64,000 bases of DNA from Pseudomonas lini (GTDB taxonomy: Bacteria > Pseudomonadota > Gammaproteobacteria > Pseudomonadales > Pseudomonadaceae). Under the pieces are notes generated by a model that saw only the letters and a program-made list of their open reading frames with translations, had not been told where the DNA came from and did no database searches. The translations under genes and the position numbers were made by a program. The stretch covers positions 2,108,001 through 2,172,000 of the forward strand of contig NZ_OZ061318.1 in assembly GCF_964063345.1 (NCBI RefSeq). Direction: 5' to 3'. Below are positions 11,219 through 20,030 of the stretch, one piece after another (the stretch's first letter is position 1; every line of letters begins with the position of its first letter).

Positions 11219-12400
11219 TTATTCCAGCGCGGCAGCCGGCCCGAAGAACTCGTAACGGCTTTGCTTCTCCGGCACCCCCAAGGCCTTGAGGTGACGCTTG
11301 ATCGCCGCCATGAAGCCTTTAGGCCCCAGGAAGTACGCATCCACATCGCGCTGTTCCGGCATCCACTCGCCGAGTTGTTCTTGGCTCAACAGGCCAACCT
11401 TGTCCGCCGCCGGGCTGACGCCATCGTCTTCGGCGTAGCAATAAAAACGCTTGAGCTGCGGATGACGGTCGGCCAGGCCATCGATCCAGTCGCGGAAGGC
11501 ATGCACGCTACCGTTGCGCGCGCAGTGGATAAAGTGCACCGGCCGCTCGGTCGCCAGCGCCGCTTCGAGCATCGCCAGCGTCGGGGTGATACCGACGCCA
11601 CCACTGATCAGCACCAGCGGTTTGTCGCTGGCGGTCAGGGTGAAATCGCCCGCTGGCGGGAACAGCATAATGCTCGCGCCCACATGCAGTTGATCGTGCA
11701 AATGGTTGGACGCGCGGCCGCCGGTTTCACGCTTGACGCTGATGCGGTACTGGCCCTTGTTGGCCAGCGCCGACAACGAATAGTTACGTCGAATTTCTTC
11801 GCCATCGAGGATCAGTTTCATGCCGATGTACTGGCCAGGCTCTGCCGCGAGAATCGGGCCCTTGTCCGCCGGTTCGAAGTAGAACGAGGTGATTTCTGCG
11901 CTCTCCTCGACCTTGGCCGCCACGATGAATTCCCGCGCGCCACGCCAGCCGCCCGGCGCCTGCTCTTTCTGGTCGTAGATGCTGGCTTCGGCGCCGATCA
12001 GGATCTCGGCCAATTGACCGTAGGCCGCCCCCCAGGCACTCATCACTTCAGGCGTGGCAATCTCTTCGCCCAGTACTTCGGAGATCGCTCGCAACAGGCA
12101 ACTACCCACGATCGGGTAATGCTCCGGGAGGATTTGCAGCGCCACGTGCTTGTTGATGATCTTGGCCACCAGGTCGCCCAACTGATCGAGCTGGTCGATG
12201 TGCCGCGCATACATCAGTACACCGTTGGCCAGGGCGCGAGGCTGATCACCGCTGGTCTGGTGAGCCTGGTTGAACAGCGGGCGGACTTCCGGGTATTCAG
12301 AGAGCATCATGCGGTAGAAGTGAGTGATCAACGCTTCGCCGCCGCTTTCCAGCAACGGCACGGTGGACTTGACGATGGCACGGTCTTGAACGCTAAGCAT
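11219..12400 (-). CDS. fhp: flavohemoglobin, nitric oxide dioxygenase
   Basis: A 393-residue cytoplasmic enzyme converting NO and O2 to nitrate using NAD(P)H. The N-terminal globin (about 1-140) carries the proximal His in INKHVALQI. The FAD domain follows with RRNYSLS, then the NAD domain with SGGVGITPTLAML and the C-terminal FFGP motif. The length matches Hmp. It is divergent from a NorR-type activator (12547-14100). The 146-nt gap holds GT-N7-AC sites and a -24/-12-like element, so induction by NO through sigma-54 is expected. Confidence 0.94.
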   Translation of the reverse strand: MLSVQDRAIVKSTVPLLESGGEALITHFYRMMLSEYPEVRPLFNQAHQTSGDQPRALANGVLMYARHIDQLDQLGDLVAKIINKHVALQILPEHYPIVGSCLLRAISEVLGEEIATPEVMSAWGAAYGQLAEILIGAEASIYDQKEQAPGGWRGAREFIVAAKVEESAEITSFYFEPADKGPILAAEPGQYIGMKLILDGEEIRRNYSLSALANKGQYRISVKRETGGRASNHLHDQLHVGASIMLFPPAGDFTLTASDKPLVLISGGVGITPTLAMLEAALATERPVHFIHCARNGSVHAFRDWIDGLADRHPQLKRFYCYAEDDGVSPAADKVGLLSQEQLGEWMPEQRDVDAYFLGPKGFMAAIKRHLKALGVPEKQSRYEFFGPAAALE

Positions 12401-12438
12401 AAGAGCAACCCCTGGCTTTATATGAATAACGTTTACGT

Positions 12439-12532
12439 ATCAGTTTCCATGCCAACAATTAAATCCTTATAACTCATATAGTTAAAAACACAGTAGTCAT
12501 ATCGACACGCGACGCTTTATAGTCACACCGAC
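12439..12532 (-). promoter_or_regulatory. sigma-54 promoter and NorR-type sites for fhp
   Basis: On the minus strand, TTGGCATG (-24) and CTGAT (-12, with GA instead of GC) are spaced correctly at 12439-12455. Three GT-N7-AC sites lie upstream: GTTAAAAACAC (12481-12491), GTCATATCGAC (12496-12506) and GTCACACCGAC (12522-12532). Three such sites are the usual enhancer arrangement of NorR proteins; the first site is the weakest. Confidence 0.65.
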
Positions 12533-12546
12533 TACACGGAGTCATT

Positions 12547-14100
12547 ATGACTGCAAAATTACTGCTCACGACCCTGCTGCCCCTGGTCTCCGACCTGTCC
12601 CGCGAATTGCCCGAAGGCGAGCGCTACCGACGCTTGCTCGAAGCCATGCGCGCCCTGCTCCCTTGCGACGCCGCAGCCCTGCTGCGACTCGATGGCGAAT
12701 GGCTGGTGCCGCTGGCGGTGGATGGATTGAGCACCGACACCCTCGGTCGACGGTTCAAGGTCAGCGAACACCCGCGCTTCGAAGTGCTGCTCAGCAGTCC
12801 CGGTCCGACTCGCTTCGCCGCCGACAGCGATTTGCCCGATCCTTATGACGGTTTGGTCGATGGTCTTCACGATCACCTGGAAGTCCACGACTGCATGGGC
12901 TGCCCGTTGTTTATCGACGAGCGTCCGTGGGGTTTGCTGACCCTCGACGCGCTCGACCCTGAACGTTTCGAACCGATCGAACTGGACGCCCTGCAAGCCT
13001 TCGCCAGCCTCGCCGCCGCCACGGTCAACGCCGCCGAGCGCATCGAACGGCTGGCCAATCGCGTCGAAGACGAACATCAGCGCGCCGAGGTTTACCGTCA
13101 GGCCAGCGGCCAGCAGAGCCGCGAAATGATCGGCCAGAGCAAGACTTACAAACGTCTGGTGGAAGAGATCAGCCTGGTGGGCGGCAGCGACCTGACGGTG
13201 CTGATCACCGGCGAAACCGGAGTCGGCAAAGAGCTGGTGGCCCAAGCCATCCACGCGGCGTCCCCACGGGCCGACAAACCGATCATCAGCCTCAATTGCG
13301 CCGCCCTGCCAGACACGCTGGTGGAGAGCGAATTGTTTGGCCATGTGCGCGGTGCTTTCACCGGCGCGACGAATGATCGGCGCGGCAAGTTCGAACTGGC
13401 CAACGGCGGCACATTATTTCTCGATGAAGTGGGCGAACTGTCGCTGACGGTACAGGCCAAATTATTGAGGGTGTTACAAAGCGGTCAACTGCAGCGCCTG
13501 GGGTCGGACAAGGAGCATCAGGTCGACGTGCGATTGATCGCGGCGACCAACCGCGACCTGGCCGAAGAAGTGCGCAGCGGTCGCTACCGTGCCGACTTTT
13601 ATCATCGCCTGAGTGTTTACCCGCTGCTGGTGCCCGCACTGCGCGATCGCGGTCGGGATGTGCTATTGCTCAGCGGCTACTTCCTGGAACAAAACCGCTC
13701 ACGCATGGGCCTCAACAGCTTGCGTCTGACCAGCGATGCGCAAGCGGCACTATTGGCGTATGACTGGCCGGGGAACGTGCGGGAGCTGGAGCATTTGATT
13801 GGTCGCAGTGCCTTGAAGGCGTTGGGCAACTGCAAACAACGGCCGAAGATTCTCAGCTTGAGCGCGGCGGATCTGGACTTGCCCAATGGCAGCGTTGAAC
13901 CCGCGCCAGAACCGGTGGATGCTGCGCCGGCCGCTGTGTTGGTTTCAGGGGACTTGCGTGAAGCCACCGAGCATTATCAGCGCCAACTGATCAGCGCTTG
14001 CCTGGAACGGCACCAGAACAACTGGGCCAGCGCGGCGCGGGAGCTGGGTCTGGATCGGGCGAACCTTGGACGGATGGCCAAGCGCCTTGGAATGAAGTGA
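12547..14100 (+). CDS. fhpR: NO-responsive sigma-54 activator, NorR type
   Basis: A 517-residue enhancer-binding protein. An N-terminal GAF domain (about 20-165), which in NorR holds the NO-sensing iron, is followed by the AAA+ domain with Walker A GETGVGKE, the sigma-54 contact loop GAFTGA and Walker B GGTLFLDEVGE. A Fis-type helix-turn-helix ends the protein (NNWASAARELGLDRANLGRM). The divergent partner is the flavohemoglobin gene, the same pairing as fhp/fhpR in P. aeruginosa. No other NO reductase genes are nearby, so the flavohemoglobin gene is the likely target. Confidence 0.9.
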   Translation: MTAKLLLTTLLPLVSDLSRELPEGERYRRLLEAMRALLPCDAAALLRLDGEWLVPLAVDGLSTDTLGRRFKVSEHPRFEVLLSSPGPTRFAADSDLPDPYDGLVDGLHDHLEVHDCMGCPLFIDERPWGLLTLDALDPERFEPIELDALQAFASLAAATVNAAERIERLANRVEDEHQRAEVYRQASGQQSREMIGQSKTYKRLVEEISLVGGSDLTVLITGETGVGKELVAQAIHAASPRADKPIISLNCAALPDTLVESELFGHVRGAFTGATNDRRGKFELANGGTLFLDEVGELSLTVQAKLLRVLQSGQLQRLGSDKEHQVDVRLIAATNRDLAEEVRSGRYRADFYHRLSVYPLLVPALRDRGRDVLLLSGYFLEQNRSRMGLNSLRLTSDAQAALLAYDWPGNVRELEHLIGRSALKALGNCKQRPKILSLSAADLDLPNGSVEPAPEPVDAAPAAVLVSGDLREATEHYQRQLISACLERHQNNWASAARELGLDRANLGRMAKRLGMK

Positions 14101-14106
14101 CGGCCT

Positions 14107-14229
14107 CATCGTCGGAACGCCGCCCGGAGCCGGCTCGCTCCCACATTTGATCTTTATGAGACACACATATTGTGTTCGGCGAAAATCCATTGTGGGAGCG
14201 AGCCGGCTCCGGGCGGCGTTCCGACGATG
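14107..14229. repeat. perfect 39-bp inverted repeat, atypical REP doublet
   Basis: Arms at 14107-14145 and 14191-14229 are exact reverse complements over 39 bp, with a 45-nt spacer. The outer part (CTCCCACA/TGTGGGAG) is REP-like, but the inner part (GGAACGCCGCCCGGAGCCGG) differs from the other REPs here. It follows fhpR and may also stop its transcript. Confidence 0.9.
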
Positions 14230-14346
14230 GGGTCCTGCCATTCACCCAAATTGCTAAAGCCTGCCCCCGACAAGTCGATAACCCGGCATCGATAGTTGTT
14301 GGCGATCTTCTCAATCGCCCATCACCTTTTTCCACAGAAGGTTTTT

Positions 14347-15249
14347 ATGTCTTCCAACAAAGCCCGCGCAGATTCACTTTCGCTTCTGCTGTTTACCTTG
14401 CGCAGCGGCAAGCTGATGGCGATCAACCTGCTGAAAGTCAGCGAAATCATTCCCTGCCCGCCGCTGACCAAGCTGCCGGAGTCGCACCCCCACGTCAAAG
14501 GCATCGCCACCCTGCGCGGCGCCTCGTTGTCAGTGATCGACCTGAGCCGCGCCATCGGCGAGCGCCCGCTGGAAGACCCGAACGGTGGCTGCCTGATCGT
14601 CACCGACGTCAGCCGCTCCAAGCAGGGCCTGCACGTTCAGGCGGTGAGCAAAATCGTCCATTGCCTGACCACTGACATCCGTCCACCCCCCTTCGGCTCC
14701 GGCGGTGTGCGTTCGTACATCACTGGCGTGACCTCGGTCGACGGCACGCTGGTGCAAGTGCTGGACATCGAAAAGGTCATCCACGGCATCGCTCCGGCGC
14801 AGATCGAAACGGCCCCGACCGAACTGAGCATGGAAGACGCCGAAGTACTCGGCAACGCGCGGATTCTGGTGGTCGATGACAGCCAGGTCGCCCTGCAACA
14901 ATCGGTGCACACCCTGCGCAACCTCGGCCTGCAATGCCACACCGCTCGCAGCGCCAAGGAAGCCATCGACTGCCTGCTGGACCTGCAAGGCACCGCCCAG
15001 CAGATCAACCTGATCGTCTCCGATATCGAAATGTCGGAAATGGACGGCTATGCCCTCACCCGCACATTGCGCGAAACCCCCGACTTCTCGCACCTCTATG
15101 TGTTGCTGCACACCTCGCTGGACAGTGCGATGAACAGCGAGAAGGCTCGACTGGCCGGGGCCAACGCGGTGCTGACCAAATTCTCCTCGCCGGAACTGAC
15201 CAAATGCCTGATCGTGGCGGCCAGGGCCATCGCCGAACAAGGTCACTGA
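14347..15249 (+). CDS. CheV-type chemotaxis coupling protein
   Basis: A 300-residue fusion of a CheW domain (about 10-155) and a receiver domain (about 170-298). The receiver shows the acidic pair in ILVVDDSQVA, the phospho-acceptor Asp in LIVSDIEMSEMDGYAL and the Lys in VLTKFSSPEL. Such proteins couple chemoreceptors to CheA and adapt by phosphorylation. The start at 14347 is preferred over one at 14296 because the CheW domain begins directly after it. A putative acetyltransferase gene starts 4 nt after its stop. A chemoreceptor gene is present elsewhere in the window (52619), but no flagellar or cheA cluster is close. Confidence 0.9.
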   Translation: MSSNKARADSLSLLLFTLRSGKLMAINLLKVSEIIPCPPLTKLPESHPHVKGIATLRGASLSVIDLSRAIGERPLEDPNGGCLIVTDVSRSKQGLHVQAVSKIVHCLTTDIRPPPFGSGGVRSYITGVTSVDGTLVQVLDIEKVIHGIAPAQIETAPTELSMEDAEVLGNARILVVDDSQVALQQSVHTLRNLGLQCHTARSAKEAIDCLLDLQGTAQQINLIVSDIEMSEMDGYALTRTLRETPDFSHLYVLLHTSLDSAMNSEKARLAGANAVLTKFSSPELTKCLIVAARAIAEQGH

Positions 15250-15252
15250 GTT

Positions 15253-15735
15253 GTGGCTGAGGTTTTTTGTTTTCTGATGCGGCGCAACCTCGCTGAGGAT
15301 GTGCCGCCTTTCACTTGGCCAAATGGCATTGAGTTGACCCAGTACCGCCCTGAACTTGCCGAAGACGTTCATCACTTGATGGAACTGGGCTATCTGGAAG
15401 GTAGCGGTCGCGTACCGGCGCTGGAAATCTGGCAGCAACGTTTCGAAACCGATCCTGAATACGATCCGACCCTGTGCTTCATCGCGCTCGACGCCGAAGG
15501 AGTCGTTGGCGTCGCCCAATGCTGGACCAGCGCTTACATCAAGAGCCTGGTAGTGCATCCGCGCGCTCAAGGCCTCGGACTTGGCCGTGCCCTGCTGCTA
15601 AATGCTTTCAACGTATTTCAGCAACGTCGCGAAGGTTTTGTGGATCTGAAGGTGCTGGAAAACAACCTTCGGGCCCAGCGTTTGTATGAAAGTGCCGGGA
15701 TGTATGTGGTCCGCCGGGAGCCGGTTCCAACCTGA
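15253..15735 (+). CDS. GNAT-family N-acetyltransferase
   Basis: A 160-residue protein with the acetyl-CoA binding signature VVHPRAQGLGLGRALLLNAF and the C-terminal LKVLENNLRAQRLYESAGM, both classic GNAT features. The substrate is unknown. The reading frame opens at GTG 15253, 4 nt after cheV; an ATG at 15277 is the alternative start, and neither has a strong ribosome site. Tight coupling to cheV suggests one transcript, but no functional link is evident. Confidence 0.85.
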   Translation: MAEVFCFLMRRNLAEDVPPFTWPNGIELTQYRPELAEDVHHLMELGYLEGSGRVPALEIWQQRFETDPEYDPTLCFIALDAEGVVGVAQCWTSAYIKSLVVHPRAQGLGLGRALLLNAFNVFQQRREGFVDLKVLENNLRAQRLYESAGMYVVRREPVPT

Positions 15736-15741
15736 CACCGC

Positions 15742-15812
15742 CTTCGCGGGCAAGCCTCGCTCCCACAGGATTCAGGTGATCCCTGTGGGAGCGGGGCTTG
15801 CCCGCGAAGAGG
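15742..15812. repeat. REP doublet followed by a run of 11 C
   Basis: Inverted REP pair (TTCGCGGGCAAGCC.../...GGCTTGCCCGCGAA) with a short spacer, after the acetyltransferase gene. C residues at 15817-15827 form an 11-nt homopolymer directly downstream. Confidence 0.88.
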
Positions 15813-15882
15813 CCCGCCCCCCCCCCCAAAAACCATCAGGCATACTCCGACCTCGGCCACTACACGCTAAGGATGCCCAACC

Positions 15883-16209
15883 ATGAAAGCCATCACCCTG
15901 ACCTTCCTCTGCGTCACCACCCTCGCCACCCCAGCCCACGCCTCCAGCCCCAACGCCTGGGCCACCTACGACAAAGCCGTGCTCGCCAGTTGCACCAAAA
16001 ACAGTGGCCTGAAAAACGTCAAACCCGTCGGCGACGCCGCACAGTTCGATGACCGGGTCGGTTATACCGCGCTCCTGCTGCAAGGCCAGTACCCGCAAAA
16101 ACACATGAAAGGCCAGCAAGGCACCGAGCTGTGCCTCTACCACAAGAAAAGCAAAACCGCGTACGTGACCGAGTGGGACTCCATCCGCCCAACAGCAAAA
16201 GCACAGTGA
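15883..16209 (+). CDS. small secreted protein of unknown function
   Basis: A 108-residue protein beginning with a clear signal peptide (MKAITLTFLCVTTLATPAHA, cleavage after AHA), so it is probably periplasmic. The mature part has two cysteines (SCTKNSG and ELCLYHK), which could form a disulfide, and is rich in Lys. I recognise no domain. It stands alone between a REP doublet and the YkgJ-type gene, with AAGGA before the start. Confidence 0.75.
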   Translation: MKAITLTFLCVTTLATPAHASSPNAWATYDKAVLASCTKNSGLKNVKPVGDAAQFDDRVGYTALLLQGQYPQKHMKGQQGTELCLYHKKSKTAYVTEWDSIRPTAKAQ

Positions 16210-16292
16210 GTGGCGCATAACTTGCTTCGGCACAGGCCTTTGCGGTGGCTTTTTGTCGCCATTTCATGCCCCCACAGGTGACTGGCCGTTCG

Positions 16293-17042
16293 ATGAATAC
16301 AACGTTTTCCTGCGTAGGTTGTGGCAAATGCTGCAACGACCACCACGTGCCCCTGACACTGGCCGAAGCCCGAATGTGGGCGGCCGATGGCGGTCAGGTG
16401 ATCGTGCTGGTGGAGGCCTTTCTCGCCAATGGCCTGGGCCTGCCCGTGCAGCAACGCGAACATGCCGAACGCCGTTCGGTGGTAGTTCGAAGTGGCACCT
16501 GCGAGGCGCACGTGGCGATCACCTTCGCCGCCTACAACGTCGGTCCCTGCCGGAATCTTGACGAAGACAACCTCTGCCGCATCTACGAACGCCGACCGCT
16601 GGTGTGTCGCATCTACCCGATGGAAATCAATCCGCACATCCCGCTCAACCCGGCTATCAAAGAATGCCCGTCCGAGTCGTGGGAAACAGGGCCGGATTTG
16701 ATCATCGGTGGTGAACTGGTGGATCAGGAACTGGCGGGATTAATTCAGCGCTCGCGTCAGGCGGATCGCGATGAGATTCAGACCAAGGATACGATTTGCG
16801 CGTTATTGGGGATTCGGACGACCGCGTTGAAGGGGGATGGATTTACAGCCTATTTGCCGGACATGACTGCGTTTGCCATGGTCATTGATCAGGTTTCAGC
16901 GCAATCGCAGATGGAGCCGGGTAGTGACTGGTGGTTTCACGTGTCGGGTGAGGATATTGCCGGGCAAGTGCAGGCGGCAGGTGCACAGGTGGCGACCGAT
17001 ACACCGGTTAACTATGCGTTTATTTCGTTGCGGGCAGCCTGA
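16293..17042 (+). CDS. YkgJ-family cysteine-cluster protein
   Basis: A 249-residue protein with an N-terminal cysteine motif CVGCGKCCNDHHVPL and a second group, CRIYERRPLVCRIYP, the pattern of the YkgJ/zinc- or iron-chelating family. The metal and function are not established. The start at 16293 places the cysteine motif near the N-terminus as in relatives; ATGs at 16245 and 16266 are alternatives. It is convergent with the binding-protein/RidA gene, whose stop is 54 nt away. Confidence 0.8.
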   Translation: MNTTFSCVGCGKCCNDHHVPLTLAEARMWAADGGQVIVLVEAFLANGLGLPVQQREHAERRSVVVRSGTCEAHVAITFAAYNVGPCRNLDEDNLCRIYERRPLVCRIYPMEINPHIPLNPAIKECPSESWETGPDLIIGGELVDQELAGLIQRSRQADRDEIQTKDTICALLGIRTTALKGDGFTAYLPDMTAFAMVIDQVSAQSQMEPGSDWWFHVSGEDIAGQVQAAGAQVATDTPVNYAFISLRAA

Positions 17043-17096
17043 AACACCCAACCACTGCACAACTTTCGTTGCACAGTGGCTTTGTCTGACGGTGAG

Positions 17097-18239
17097 TCAG
17101 CGAGCTGCAACCGCAAGGCATTCGACTTCCACCCGTGCATTCGCCAGCAGTTTTTTAGCCGCGAATGTTGTCCGAGCAGGCAGGCGATCGGCCGGAAAAG
17201 TCCCGCGGTAAACCGCATTCATGGCATCGAAGTCTTTGATATCGGCAAGTATGACCGTGCATTTGGCCACATGAGCGAGGGACGAGCCTCTACGTTGCAG
17301 CTCGGTGCGCAGGTTCTCCATGACCTGGGTCATTTGCGGGCCAATCCCGCCCTTGACCAGTTGGCCATCAGCATCCAGACCGAGCATCCCGGACAGATAA
17401 AGGGTCTCACCGGCCTGTACTGCATCGGAAAATGGCAAGCCTTCTTCATTCGGAAAGTAACGTGGTGAATCGGGGGCTGCTGGCGGCAAGTAGCGCTCAG
17501 TAATTGCTTGGTAGTGGCCATTTAGCTTGAGACGCTCAAGGGCCGCATTCAGGTTATCGCGCAAGCGGGTGTCACTTTTGCGCACAGCCATCGCCACACC
17601 ATTGCCCAGCATGGGATCGTTGAGGGCAGGACCGGCAAAGTCGAACGCCTGTCCTTGAGGTTGGCTTAGCAAGGCTTGAGTGATTTCGATGGAGTCTTGC
17701 AGGGTGGCATCGATCTCCCCCGCCAAAAGACTGGCAATCAACTGGTCGTTGAATTGAAAACTGCGCACCGTTACGCCCGCGTCCGCCCAACGCACCTTGG
17801 CGAACGCTTCACGGCTGGTGCCTGCCAAGACGCCGATACGCTTGCCTTTGAGCGATTGCACATCCGGTTGTAACGTCGCGCCTTTGCGCGCTACCAGACG
17901 GCTACTCAGGGGATAAAGATTGTCGGTGAAATCGACCCGCTCGCGCCGCGCCTGTGTAGCCGTCATCGGCATGATCACGTCGAAACGGCCGGCTTCAAGG
18001 GCATGGAGGTTGGTCGCGTAATCCTGATCGATCCAGACACAGCGGGTTTCGAGTTCAGCACACAGTGCGTTGCCCAACTCGATGTTCAATCCGACCAGCT
18101 CACCTTTGTCGTTACGGCTCTCAAACGGTGGAACCAGGGCTTCGACCCCGAAGCGGATCTGAGGATCGACCGCAGAGGACACGCAGCCGGTGGTCAGGGC
18201 CACCAGAGAGAGTAGAGACAGGGTTTTCAGCAGAGACAT
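17097..18239 (-). CDS. periplasmic solute-binding domain fused to a RidA/YjgF domain
   Basis: A 380-residue two-domain protein. Residues 1-19 look like a lipoprotein or signal sequence (ALTTGC). Residues about 28-250 are a family 3 amino-acid binding domain (RFGVEALVPPFESRNDKGEL; GRFDVIMPMTATQARRERVDF). Residues about 258-380 are a complete RidA/YjgF domain, with the active-site Arg context in LPARTTFAAKKLLANARVEV. RidA proteins hydrolyse reactive enamine/imine intermediates in the cytosol, so export in this fusion is unusual. No stop codon or frameshift separates the domains. No transporter genes are adjacent. The function is unknown; scavenging or sensing of an amino-acid-like compound is a guess. 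Confidence 0.85.
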   Translation of the reverse strand: MSLLKTLSLLSLVALTTGCVSSAVDPQIRFGVEALVPPFESRNDKGELVGLNIELGNALCAELETRCVWIDQDYATNLHALEAGRFDVIMPMTATQARRERVDFTDNLYPLSSRLVARKGATLQPDVQSLKGKRIGVLAGTSREAFAKVRWADAGVTVRSFQFNDQLIASLLAGEIDATLQDSIEITQALLSQPQGQAFDFAGPALNDPMLGNGVAMAVRKSDTRLRDNLNAALERLKLNGHYQAITERYLPPAAPDSPRYFPNEEGLPFSDAVQAGETLYLSGMLGLDADGQLVKGGIGPQMTQVMENLRTELQRRGSSLAHVAKCTVILADIKDFDAMNAVYRGTFPADRLPARTTFAAKKLLANARVEVECLAVAAR

Positions 18240-18381
18240 TGGGTGGCCTTCATCAAAAATTCACAGGGCGTGAATTCTTGATGAGTGACAGCCGTCTTTC
18301 CCAGAGGATTAATCGCGCATCCTTGTGGGAACTGTCTCAATGGCTGGAGGAATAGTTACCGGCCAAGAAAATGTCTGACTA

Positions 18382-18639
18382 TCAGCGTTTACCCATCGAA
18401 CGACGAGTGCCGGGAGGTGCGGCGCCGGGAGTCTTGGTATGGCCATTCTTGGCGCCGTTCTTGTACCAAGGCTGACTGGCGTTCTTCGCAGCGGCCAAAT
18501 CACCCGGTTTAAACGGGAACTTGAACGCCGGGATCGCCGCTTTGGTTTCGCTGTCTGCGCTGGAGTCGACGCTGTCTGGCAGGTCTGCCTGGTCGTCGCT
18601 CAAAGCGTCGCCAACCGGCGGTTGTGTCGGGGAAGTCAT
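18382..18639 (-). CDS. small low-complexity protein of unknown function
   Basis: An 85-residue protein. The first half is acidic (DDQADLPDSVDSSADSE) and the second half basic and Gly/Pro-rich, ending RRSMGKR. It has no signal peptide, membrane span or recognised domain. The charge pattern suggests an intrinsically disordered protein. It stands alone between the fusion gene and the REP before sspB. Confidence 0.55.
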   Translation of the reverse strand: MTSPTQPPVGDALSDDQADLPDSVDSSADSETKAAIPAFKFPFKPGDLAAAKNASQPWYKNGAKNGHTKTPGAAPPGTRRSMGKR

Positions 18640-18767
18640 GAAAGCTCCGGGTGATGCTCAAAGAGTCGGGCCCGGTAGGCGAGCCACGAAAGGCGGCAGT
18701 ATACCTGTGTCGGGAGCCGCAAGCTGCAGTTGCTCCATTGGGTTTTACGTGGACTGACCTGCCGTCT

Positions 18768-18842
18768 TCGCCGGCAAGCCTCAATGCCAGTCAGTTAAGA
18801 CATTGAACCCTATAGGAGCGAGCTTGCTCGCGAAGACGGCGG
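18768..18842. repeat. degenerate REP doublet
   Basis: GCCGTCTTCGCCGGCAAGCC and the facing GAGCTTGCTCGCGAAGACGG form an imperfect inverted pair. The remainder of 18640-18938 shows nothing else apart from the sspB terminator. Confidence 0.75.
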
Positions 18843-18904
18843 TGCAGTCAACATCGATGTCGCGTGATATACCGCTTTCGTCGGAACGATCCACCGGGCG
18901 CACA

Positions 18905-18938
18905 TAAAAAAAGCGATCCATTCGGATCGCCTTTTTTA
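18905..18938 (-). terminator. intrinsic terminator of sspAB
   Basis: GCGATCC-ATTC-GGATCGC with A-run and T-run flanks touches the sspB stop codon, so the transcript ends immediately after the gene. Confidence 0.85.
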
Positions 18939-19352
18939 TTACTTCACCACTTTCAAACTCGGTCGACCGCTGGGACGCGGCGGCTCGCTGTCGGGTGGCG
19001 GAACATCATCATCCGGCTCGATCTCTTCCTCGTCTTCCAGAGGCGATTCCATATCGAACACCATGCCCTGACCGTTCTCCCGAGCGTAAATGCCCAGGAT
19101 CGATGCGATAGGCACGTACAGGGTGTGTGGCACGCCACCGAAGCGCCCCTCGAAACTGACCGCCTCGTTGTCCATGTGCAGATGACGCACGGCTGCCGGG
19201 GAAACGTTCAGGACAATCTGTCCGTCACTGGCAAAACCCTGAGGCACCTGCACCGACGGATACTCGGAATTGACCAGCATGTGCGGGGTGCAATCGTTGT
19301 CCACAATCCACTCGTAGAGCGCACGGACCAGATAAGGTCGACTGGAGTTCAT
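18939..19352 (-). CDS. sspB: ClpXP specificity-enhancing factor SspB
   Basis: A 137-residue adaptor that binds ssrA-tagged proteins and hands them to ClpXP. The folded domain covers about 1-110 (SSRPYLVRALYEWIVDNDCT; INVSP-like VLNVSPAAVRHL). After an acidic, Pro-rich linker the last residues (RPSLKVVK) form the conserved ClpX-binding tail. It is located 16 nt after sspA, the usual pairing. Confidence 0.93.
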   Translation of the reverse strand: MNSSRPYLVRALYEWIVDNDCTPHMLVNSEYPSVQVPQGFASDGQIVLNVSPAAVRHLHMDNEAVSFEGRFGGVPHTLYVPIASILGIYARENGQGMVFDMESPLEDEEEIEPDDDVPPPDSEPPRPSGRPSLKVVK

Positions 19353-19368
19353 AGCGGCTCCTTAAGCC

Positions 19369-19986
19369 TTAGCGCATATCGCGTTCGACACCAGACAGAC
19401 TCGCCTGGAAAGCCTCACGTGCAAACGAGCGCTCCATATAATCAAGCAACGGCTTGGCAGGCCGCGGCAGTTCAATACCCAGAATCGGCAATCGCCAGAG
19501 TATTGGCAATAGGCAGCAATCCACCAGACTTTGTTCCTCACTGAGGAAAAACGGCTTGTCGGCAAACAACGGCGACACGCCTGTCAGGCTTTCGCGCAGC
19601 TCTTTACGAGCCACGACACGGGCGGCTTCCTTGGTCCGCGAATCCAGGATCAGATCCACCAGACCACACCAATCACGCTGAATGCGATGAATCAGCAGAC
19701 GACTGTTGGCACGCGCCACAGGATAAACCGGCAGCAATGGCGGGTGTGGGTAACGCTCATCCAGATATTCCATCACCACGGTCGACTCCCACAACGCCAG
19801 GTCACGATCGACCAGGGTGGGCAGGCTTCCGTAAGGGTTCACCTCAATCAGTTTAGGCGGCTGGCGACCAGCCTCCACGTAAATGATCTCGGCGCTGACA
19901 CCCTTCTCTGCAAGTACGATGCGCACTCGGTGGGAATAGTGGTCGGCGGGGTCGGAGTAACAGGCCAACCGATTGGTCACGCCCAT
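19369..19986 (-). CDS. sspA: stringent starvation protein A, RNA-polymerase-associated
   Basis: A 205-residue protein of the glutathione-S-transferase fold. The N-terminal thioredoxin-like part contains [19 protein letters not shown] and the cis-Pro region [14 protein letters not shown]. The C-terminal helical part contains [20 protein letters not shown]. SspA binds RNA polymerase and affects stress and virulence genes; it lacks transferase activity in studied cases. It is the first gene of sspAB, and a strong palindrome separates it from petC. Confidence 0.93.
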   Translation of the reverse strand: MGVTNRLACYSDPADHYSHRVRIVLAEKGVSAEIIYVEAGRQPPKLIEVNPYGSLPTLVDRDLALWESTVVMEYLDERYPHPPLLPVYPVARANSRLLIHRIQRDWCGLVDLILDSRTKEAARVVARKELRESLTGVSPLFADKPFFLSEEQSLVDCCLLPILWRLPILGIELPRPAKPLLDYMERSFAREAFQASLSGVERDMR

Positions 19987-20030
19987 GGCGGTCCTCCTCG
20001 CTTGTTGAAATTATCGGAAACGGAAAAACA

